Below the pieces are notes generated by a model, which was not told the origin of the DNA, did not search any database, and worked only from the letters and a program-made list of their open reading frames with translations. Shown one piece after another: positions 58,340-64,000 of a DNA stretch of 64,000 bases (position 1 is its first letter; every line of letters starts with the position of its first letter). Origin of the DNA: SZUA-442 sp963753185. Lineage in GTDB: Bacteria > Actinomycetota > Acidimicrobiia > Spongiisociales > UBA5794. Both the position numbers and the translations under genes were made by a program. The DNA is taken from NCBI GenBank assembly GCA_963753185.1, contig CAVWBO010000007.1, positions 1,116,001 to 1,180,000 on the forward strand. The letters are read 5' to 3'.

Positions 58340-59716
58340 ATGCTGACGAGATCCGACTTCCCGACCGACTTCGCGTGGGGCGTCGCGACCTCGGCCTATC
58401 AGATCGAGGGAGCCGCCGCCGAGGGAGGGAGGAGCCCTTCGATATGGGACACCTTCTCCCACACGCCGGGCCGCACCTTCGAGGGCCACACCGGTGACGA
58501 GGCCACGGACCATTACCACCGGTTCGCAGAGGACGTCGCGATCATGGCCGATCTCGGCCTGAATGCGTACCGGCTCTCCCTGTCGTGGCCCAGGATCCTC
58601 CCCGGAGGCGTAGGGGAAGTCAACGCGGAGGGCATCGCCTTCTATCGGGGGCTGTGCGAACGGTTGGTCGACAACGGGATCACGCCCTTCGTGACCTTGT
58701 ATCACTGGGATCTGCCGGAGGTCCTCCACGAGCGCGGCGGATGGGAGAACCCCGAATCTGTCGAGTGGTTCACCGAATACGCCGTGGCGGCAAAGGAGCA
58801 TCTCGGGGATCTCGTCAAGGTCTGGGCGACGTTCAATGAACCCCACTGCACGGCGTTCCTCGGGTACAGCGACGGCGTGCATGCCCCAGGACTCACAGAC
58901 CCCGCTGCTGCGTACCTCGTGGCACACAACCTCATGGTCGCCCACCACCGTGCCACTGCGGCGATGAGGACGACGAAGCCGAGTGACGACGATCGTCTCG
59001 GCATCATCTTGAACCTGATCCCCGCGTGGGCTGAGGACTCGAGTGTCGAGGCACGGGCCGCTGCCGATGGTGTCGACGCGATCCACAACCGGCTGTTCGC
59101 TTCGGCCGTGTTGGATGGCGAGTATCCGGATGCCGTGTTGCGGTCCATGGAGCGGTTCGGAGTGTCCGAGCGCATCGATACCGGGCTCCTGGCACGCGTG
59201 AAGGTGCCCATCGACTACCTCGGGGTCAACTACTACAACGTCAATCACATAGCGGCGGAGGAGGGTGCACCGACGATCGGCCAGTGGCCGGGTGCCGATG
59301 ATGCGGTGCTCATGCGCCCGCCGGGCCACCTCACCGACATGGACTGGGGCGTCGAGCCCGTCGCGCTGACGTGGATGCTCAACCGCGTGACCCGCTGGGC
59401 GCCGGGTCTGCCGCTGTACGTAACAGAGAACGGCGCCGCCTATCCGGACGTACCGGATGCCGACGGAGTCGTCCACGATGACCTCCGGCGCGAGTACATC
59501 GAGGCCCACATCGCCGCGATGCACGACGCCATCGACGAGGGCGCCGACGTGCGCGGCTACTTCGTCTGGTCCCTGCTCGACAACTTCGAATGGTCCCACG
59601 GCTTCCGCATGCGGTTCGGCATCGTCAGGGTCGACTACGAGACGATGGAGCGCACGATCAAGGACAGCGGCCGCTGGTATCAGAGGTTCCTCGCCGGTGA
59701 GGCATCGATCGCCTGA
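58340..59716 (+). CDS. GH1 family beta-glucosidase
   Basis: This glycoside hydrolase removes β-glucosyl or related residues from oligosaccharides. The 458-residue protein has 'FAWGVATSAYQIEGAAAEGG', the acid/base E167 in 'ATFNEP', and the nucleophile E363 in 'YVTENG'. The final 'GYFVWSLLDNFEWSHGF' is typical of the family. No signal peptide: cytoplasmic. ATG 58340 follows 'GGAGTGAGG'; a GTG 4 codons upstream is possible. A TATCGT box at 58283-58288 is a candidate -10. Confidence 0.95.
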   Translation: MLTRSDFPTDFAWGVATSAYQIEGAAAEGGRSPSIWDTFSHTPGRTFEGHTGDEATDHYHRFAEDVAIMADLGLNAYRLSLSWPRILPGGVGEVNAEGIAFYRGLCERLVDNGITPFVTLYHWDLPEVLHERGGWENPESVEWFTEYAVAAKEHLGDLVKVWATFNEPHCTAFLGYSDGVHAPGLTDPAAAYLVAHNLMVAHHRATAAMRTTKPSDDDRLGIILNLIPAWAEDSSVEARAAADGVDAIHNRLFASAVLDGEYPDAVLRSMERFGVSERIDTGLLARVKVPIDYLGVNYYNVNHIAAEEGAPTIGQWPGADDAVLMRPPGHLTDMDWGVEPVALTWMLNRVTRWAPGLPLYVTENGAAYPDVPDADGVVHDDLRREYIEAHIAAMHDAIDEGADVRGYFVWSLLDNFEWSHGFRMRFGIVRVDYETMERTIKDSGRWYQRFLAGEASIA

Positions 59717-59770
59717 CGTGCGGCCTCTGACCCGCGTACCGAGTTTGGGTCCCACGGATTCCCGGCCAAC

Positions 59771-59776
59771 TACCAT
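59771..59776 (+). promoter_or_regulatory. -10 box of a leaderless B12-binding-protein gene
   Basis: TACCAT ends 8 bases before ATG 59785. It probably drives sucC and sucD too, as these overlap downstream. Confidence 0.45.
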
Positions 59777-59784
59777 CGTCTCGC

Positions 59785-60198
59785 ATGCCCATCCGAATCC
59801 TCATCGCAAAGCCCGGCCTCGACGGGCACGACCGTGGTGCCAAGGTCGTCGCGCGCGCACTCCGTGACGCCGGATGCGAGGTCATCTACACCGGCCTCCA
59901 CCAGACGCCGGCTCAGATCGCCGAGGTCGCCCTGCAGGAAGATGTCGACGGCGTCGGGCTCTCCGCTCTGTCGGGAGCCCATCTCACCCTGTTCCCGAGC
60001 GTCGTGGACGAGCTGCGCTCCCGGGACGCCGGGGACGTGGTCGTCTTCGGCGGCGGCATCATCCCCGACACGGACATCCCGGTCCTGGAAGCAGCCGGTG
60101 TCGAGCACGTGTTCGGGCCGGGTACGTCGCTCGAGGAGATCCGTGCGTGGGTCGACCACCGGTTCGGACCCGACGGGCCCGATCGGGAGGACGCATGA
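59785..60198 (+). CDS. cobalamin-binding domain protein (methylmalonyl-CoA mutase C-terminal type)
   Basis: The 137-residue protein matches the B12-binding domain of acyl-CoA mutases. It has 'AKPGLDGHDRGAKVVARALRDAG', whose His in D-x-H-x-x-G ligates cobalt, 'VDGVGLSALSGAHLTLFP', and 'VVVFGGGIIPDTD'. As a separate small subunit it would pair with a mutase large subunit encoded elsewhere. Overlap with sucC (ATGA) links it to the succinyl-CoA pool, the mutase product. Confidence 0.9.
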   Translation: MPIRILIAKPGLDGHDRGAKVVARALRDAGCEVIYTGLHQTPAQIAEVALQEDVDGVGLSALSGAHLTLFPSVVDELRSRDAGDVVVFGGGIIPDTDIPVLEAAGVEHVFGPGTSLEEIRAWVDHRFGPDGPDREDA

Positions 60199-61418
60199 AG
60201 ATCCACGAGTACCAGGCAAAGGCGTTGATGGCCGATCGCGGCATTTCTGTGCCTTCCGGCTTCGTCGCCACCACCGTCGAGGAGGCAGCCGCAGGCGTGA
60301 GGCCACTGATCGAGGCGACAGGAAACGCCGTGGTCGTCGTGAAGTCCCAGATCCACGCCGGTGGGCGTGGCAAGGGGCATTTCAAGGAGCACCCGGAACT
60401 CGGCGGCGTCACCGTGGTCCTCGACGGCCTGACGGGAGGGATCGAAGCTGCGGAGGCCGCCGTCCGAGAGCTCGCAGGGAAGATGCTCGGCTCGACGCTC
60501 GTCACCGTGCAGACAGGCGAGGAAGGGAAGATGGTCAATCGCCTGTACATCGAGCAGGGCATCGATATCGCAACCGAGTTGTACGTCTCGATCGTCCTCG
60601 ACCGCTCGACGAGTCGCAATATCGTGATGGCTTCGACGGAGGGTGGAACCGAGATCGAGGTCGTCGCCGAGGCGACCCCTGACAAGATCCTCATGGAGGA
60701 GATCGATCCGGCGTTCGGGCTCCTCGGCTTCCAGGCGAGGTCCATCGCGTACGGATTGGGTCTCGAGGGTGACGCGTTCTCGAACGGTGTCGCCTTCCTC
60801 GAGGCCCTCGCCGAGGCCGCTGTCGCGCTCGACACGGATCTCGTGGAGATCAATCCGCTCGTCGTGACCACCGATGGCACGGTGATGGCGCTCGACGGGA
60901 AGATGTCGTTCGAAGCCAATGCGCTCTATCGACATCCCGAGGTCACCGCCCTCCGCGATGAGTCGGAGGAGGACCCGGCCGAGCTCTCCGCGAAGGAGCA
61001 CGGCTTGTCGTTCATCAAGCTCGACGGAACGATCGGGTGCATGGTCAATGGGGCAGGCCTCGCGATGGCGACCATGGATATCATCAAGTTCGTCGGCGGT
61101 GAGCCCGCGAACTTCCTCGACGTCGGAGGTGGCGCGGACAAGGATCAGATCGTTGCCGCGTTCAAGCTCATCACGGCCGACCCCAACGTCGAGGGCATCT
61201 TCATCAACATCTTCGGTGGGATCATGCGTTGTGACACGATCGCCGAAGGCGTCGTCGAGGCCGTCAGGGAAGTTGGCCTCGAGGTTCCCCTGGTCGTCCG
61301 GCTCGAGGGGACGAACGTGGAGCTCGGCAAGAGGATCATCGATGAGTCCGGCCTCAACGTCGTCAGCGCATCGGACATGAAGGACGGAGCGAGCAGGATC
61401 GTGGAGTTGACCCGATGA
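60195..61418 (+). CDS. sucC: succinate-CoA ligase (ADP-forming) subunit beta
   Basis: SucC binds nucleotide and succinate in the TCA cycle. The 407-residue protein has 'KIHEYQAKALMADRGI', the ATP-grasp core 'VVVKSQIHAGGRGKGH', 'EINPLVVTTDG' and 'NIFGGIMRCDTIAEGVV'. ATG 60195 overlaps the B12-binding gene, and its end overlaps sucD (ATGA). The longer frame upstream is not supported. Confidence 0.96.
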   Translation: MKIHEYQAKALMADRGISVPSGFVATTVEEAAAGVRPLIEATGNAVVVVKSQIHAGGRGKGHFKEHPELGGVTVVLDGLTGGIEAAEAAVRELAGKMLGSTLVTVQTGEEGKMVNRLYIEQGIDIATELYVSIVLDRSTSRNIVMASTEGGTEIEVVAEATPDKILMEEIDPAFGLLGFQARSIAYGLGLEGDAFSNGVAFLEALAEAAVALDTDLVEINPLVVTTDGTVMALDGKMSFEANALYRHPEVTALRDESEEDPAELSAKEHGLSFIKLDGTIGCMVNGAGLAMATMDIIKFVGGEPANFLDVGGGADKDQIVAAFKLITADPNVEGIFINIFGGIMRCDTIAEGVVEAVREVGLEVPLVVRLEGTNVELGKRIIDESGLNVVSASDMKDGASRIVELTR

Positions 61419-62338
61419 GCGTTCTCGTGAACACGGGGACGAGGGTGCTCGTCCAGGGAATGGGACGGACGGGTCGCTTCCATACGGACACGGCCATTGC
61501 GTACGGCACGAACATGGTGGGCGCAGTGCATCCCTCGCGGGCAGGCACGACGGAGACCTTCACGGGTGCCACGGACCACAGCGGCGTTCCAGGGCGTCCC
61601 GATGGCTACTCGGTCGACGTTCCCATCTTTCGCACCGTCGCACAAGCCGTTGCCGAGACGGGGGCGAATGCCTCGGTCGTGTATGTTCCGCCGCCGTTCG
61701 CCGCGGACGCGATCATGGAGGCAGCCGACGCCGGAGTGCCGCTCATCATCGCGATCACCGAGGGGATTCCGGTTGCGGACATGGTCGTGGCGAAGCGTTA
61801 CCTCCTGGAGCGCGACGTCCGCCTGGTCGGTCCGAACTGCCCGGGCGTGATCACCCCCCGCGCCTGCAAGATCGGCATCATGCCCGGCTACATCCACATG
61901 CCGGGTCGCATCGGCGTCGTCTCGCGATCAGGGACACTCACGTACGAGGCAGTGCATCAGCTGACACTCAACGGCCTCGGACAGACGACGGCGATCGGCA
62001 TCGGCGGCGACCCGGTGAACGGCACCAACTTCGTCGACTGCCTCGAGCTCTTCAACGAGGACCCTGCGACCGAGGGTGTCATCATGATCGGAGAGATCGG
62101 TGGCACTGCCGAGGAAGAAGCCGCCGAATGGATCTCGGCCAACATGACGAAGCCCGTCGCCGGGTTCATCGCGGGCACGTCTGCGCCTCCCGGGAAGCGC
62201 ATGGGTCACGCGGGGGCGATCATCTCGGGTGGCAAGGGGACAGCGGGGGCCAAGATCGAGGCACTGGAGGCTGCGGGGGTCATCGTCGCCCCGACGCCGA
62301 CCGACATGGGAGCAGCGATGCTGCGCGCGATGTCCTAG
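61415..62338 (+). CDS. sucD: succinate-CoA ligase (ADP-forming) subunit alpha
   Basis: The 307-residue α subunit binds CoA and carries the phosphohistidine. It has 'TRVLVQGMGRTGRFHT', 'VYVPPPFAADAIMEAADAGVPLIIAITEGIP' (split), 'GPNCPGVITP', and the phospho-His loop 'GHAGAIISGGKGTA'. ATG 61415 overlaps the sucC stop by four bases. No terminator is evident downstream. Confidence 0.96.
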   Translation: MSVLVNTGTRVLVQGMGRTGRFHTDTAIAYGTNMVGAVHPSRAGTTETFTGATDHSGVPGRPDGYSVDVPIFRTVAQAVAETGANASVVYVPPPFAADAIMEAADAGVPLIIAITEGIPVADMVVAKRYLLERDVRLVGPNCPGVITPRACKIGIMPGYIHMPGRIGVVSRSGTLTYEAVHQLTLNGLGQTTAIGIGGDPVNGTNFVDCLELFNEDPATEGVIMIGEIGGTAEEEAAEWISANMTKPVAGFIAGTSAPPGKRMGHAGAIISGGKGTAGAKIEALEAAGVIVAPTPTDMGAAMLRAMS

Positions 62339-62435
62339 TTCCCAGCCCCAGTCGGGCGACGTGATACGGTCAACCGTGTCCACGAGTCAAGGCATCCGGG
62401 ACGACACGCCATCCGGTAAGGGCCACCACGTCGCA

Positions 62436-62441
62436 TAGAAT
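62436..62441 (+). promoter_or_regulatory. -10 box of a leaderless purN-purH mRNA
   Basis: TAGAAT ends 8 bases before ATG 62450. Confidence 0.5.
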
Positions 62442-62449
62442 CGACGTCG

Positions 62450-63088
62450 ATGCCAGACCCACGCCCGATTGCCGTCCTCATTTCGGGGAGTGGCTCGAAC
62501 CTCCAGGCCCTCATCGATGCAGGAGCTCGCGGCGAACTCGATTGCATCATCAGGGTCGTCATCGCGGACCGCCACGACGCCCGAGGTCTCGATCGTGCGC
62601 GAGACGCCGGCATCGCAACGGAAGTCTTCCCCCTCAAGGATTTCGACGACAGGGTGTCGTTCACGTCGGCCATCTGCGACGCCGCAACGAGTCACGGAGC
62701 GACGGGACTCGTCCTCGCCGGGTTCATGAGGGTGCTCGCACCCAATGCGATCGAGCGGTTCCCGAACGCGATCATCAACATCCATCCAGCGCTGCTGCCT
62801 GCGTTTCCCGGAGCACATGCAGTGGACCTCGCACTCGAGCACGGCGTAGCCATCACCGGCGTCACCGTCCACTTCGTGGACGAGCAGGTGGACCACGGCC
62901 CGATCATCGCCCAGACCGCCGTTCGCGTGCATCACGATGACGATCGGGAGACACTCCACGCCCGGATCCAGGAGGTCGAACACCGTCTCTACCCGAAGGT
63001 CGTCGCTGCGTTCGGGCGTGGCGACCTCGTCGTGGAAGGTCGCAGGGTCCACTGGGTTGGTGCGTCCCGGGCAATGGAGGCCGTGTGA
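62450..63088 (+). CDS. purN: phosphoribosylglycinamide formyltransferase
   Basis: PurN transfers a formyl group to GAR in purine synthesis. The 212-residue protein has 'VLISGSGSNLQALIDA', 'LAGFMRVLAP', the catalytic 'NIHPALLPAFPG' (Asn, His), and 'GVTVHFVDEQVDHGPIIAQ' with the conserved Asp. It is leaderless by the -10 position, and its TGA overlaps the purH ATG by one base. Confidence 0.96.
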   Translation: MPDPRPIAVLISGSGSNLQALIDAGARGELDCIIRVVIADRHDARGLDRARDAGIATEVFPLKDFDDRVSFTSAICDAATSHGATGLVLAGFMRVLAPNAIERFPNAIINIHPALLPAFPGAHAVDLALEHGVAITGVTVHFVDEQVDHGPIIAQTAVRVHHDDDRETLHARIQEVEHRLYPKVVAAFGRGDLVVEGRRVHWVGASRAMEAV

Positions 63089-64000
63089 TGGACACGATCC
63101 CCGTCGAGAGGGCGCTCATCTCGGTCTCCGACAAGACCGGAATCACGGAGTTCGCCCGCTCACTCACCGATGCGGGGGTCGAGATCGTCTCGTCCGGCGG
63201 GACGGCGCACCATCTCGAACAGTCAGGCATCGCTGTCGTGCGTGTCGAGGACGCAACAGGAGCGCCAGAGCTGCTCGGTGGCCGCGTCAAGACCCTCCAC
63301 CCGAGGATCCACGGCGGCATCCTCGCCGACCTCGGCGTCGACGCGCACCGACAGGATCTCATCGACAACGGGATCGAGCCGTTCCAGCTCGTTGTCGTCA
63401 ACCTGTATCCGTTCGAGGAGACGATCGCGTCAGGTGCAGGGACCGAGGAGATCATCGAGAACATCGATATCGGTGGGCCTGCGATGATCCGCGCCGCTGC
63501 CAAGAACCACGCATGGGTTGCGACCGTCGTGTCGCCCGACCGCTACGCGGAGGTGGTCGCGGCCGTTGCAGGTGGAGGGACGACGGCGTCGCTGAGGCGC
63601 GAACTCGCGAGGGAGGCGTTCTTTCGGACGGCGCAGTACGACGCTGCGATCGTGAACTGGTTCGAGCGTGATGGAGCCGATCGCCTCGCCCTCGCCCTCA
63701 CACGGCGTGCATCGCTGCGTTACGGGGAGAACCCGCACCAACCGGCTGCGCTGTACGCGGCTGACGGTACGAAGGGCTGGTGGGTGGGAGCAGACCTGCT
63801 CCAGGGCAAGGAGATGTCGTTCAACAACTGGGCGGACGCCGACGCGGCATGGCGCCTCGTATCCGATCTCCCCCCTGGATCTGTCGCGATCCTCAAGCAC
63901 ATGAACGCCTGCGGGGTGGCGATCGGCACCACGATGGCCATGGCGTTCGACAAGGCCTGGGAGTGCGACCCGCTGTCGGCGTACGGTGGTGTGATCGCAT
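63088..64000 (+). CDS. purH: bifunctional AICAR formyltransferase/IMP cyclohydrolase, 3' end missing
   Basis: PurH carries out the last two steps of IMP synthesis. About 304 residues are visible before the window ends. The N-terminal cyclohydrolase (MGS-like) domain has 'RALISVSDKTGITEFARSL', 'GGRVKTLHPRIHGGIL' and 'ENIDIGGPAMIRAAAKNH'. The formyltransferase domain starts near residue 205, with 'LRYGENPHQPAAL' and 'ILKHMNACGVAIG', which holds the catalytic Lys-His pair. ATG 63088 overlaps the purN stop. Confidence 0.96.
   Translation, partial: MDTIPVERALISVSDKTGITEFARSLTDAGVEIVSSGGTAHHLEQSGIAVVRVEDATGAPELLGGRVKTLHPRIHGGILADLGVDAHRQDLIDNGIEPFQLVVVNLYPFEETIASGAGTEEIIENIDIGGPAMIRAAAKNHAWVATVVSPDRYAEVVAAVAGGGTTASLRRELAREAFFRTAQYDAAIVNWFERDGADRLALALTRRASLRYGENPHQPAALYAADGTKGWWVGADLLQGKEMSFNNWADADAAWRLVSDLPPGSVAILKHMNACGVAIGTTMAMAFDKAWECDPLSAYGGVIA

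Noticed and set aside
1..64000. CRISPR arrays, tRNA or rRNA genes, IS elements
   Set aside because: No spaced identical repeats, no cloverleaf-like T-arm (GGTTCGAATCC-type) and no transposase-like frame was seen on either strand.

Overview
The window is high-GC DNA (roughly 65 % by eye) from an actinobacterium, most likely an uncultured Acidimicrobiia-type lineage. Pointers to this are the gene order of the spc and alpha ribosomal operons, a GuaB3-type IMP dehydrogenase beside guaA, the alr/tsaE/tsaB/rimI/tsaD/groESL neighbourhood, Thr-rich lipoprotein linkers, strong hairpin terminators without a U-tract, and many genes whose TANNNT -10 box lies 6-9 bases before the start codon, which implies leaderless mRNAs. 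The class assignment is inference; the phylum is fairly secure. No tRNA, rRNA, CRISPR array, prophage or insertion sequence was seen.

Layout. 1-6448: end of the spc operon (rplX fragment, rplE, rpsN, rpsH, rplF, rplR, rpsE, rpmD, rplO, secY, adk, map). 6504-7954: two Thr-rich lipoprotein genes sit where infA is usual; the second carries an in-frame TGA. 8067-11252: alpha operon (promoter, rpmJ, rpsM, rpsK, rpsD, rpoA, rplQ, terminator). 11300-18916: NUDIX, membrane protein, truA, ilvA (minus strand), rplM-rpsI, glmM, glmS. 19052-24693: cytidylate-kinase-like gene, small MbcA-like gene, acpS, NAD(P)HX repair enzyme, alr, P1 peptidase, Fe-S uracil-DNA glycosylase. 24690-30521: tsaE-tsaB-rimI-tsaD (t6A modification), an M50 protease, and groES-groEL under two CIRCE operators. 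30678-38366: SHOCT membrane protein, DUF1876 protein, a phosphofructokinase with the pyrophosphate-type active site, GNAT and NUDIX genes sharing back-to-back promoters, DUF554, an S9 peptidase, and a secreted NTF2-like/zincin protein.

38312-50052: citramalate synthase preceded by an Ile/Thr/Val-rich leader peptide and a terminator (an attenuator), a nuclease-like gene, trpS, a DUF664 remnant, guaB3-guaA, and a BMP-type nucleoside ABC importer. 50053-64000: orphan CheA-receiver hybrid, uvrD/pcrA helicase, FetB, shikimate-kinase-like gene, DrrAB-type exporter, beta-glucosidase, B12-binding protein, sucCD, purN and purH (cut by the window edge).

The gene set is mostly housekeeping: translation, tRNA modification, cell-wall amino sugar and D-Ala supply, purine synthesis, TCA cycle and isoleucine precursors. 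The most novel item is the attenuator in front of cimA: a promoter, a 12-residue leader peptide ending in four Ile codons, a mid-leader hairpin and a terminator with a T-rich tail, all between 39934 and 40088. Three genes between 47.8 and 57.2 kb each carry one extra base (BMP ATPase, helicase, DrrA). Clustered single insertions look more like assembly indels than biology, but raw reads should decide.
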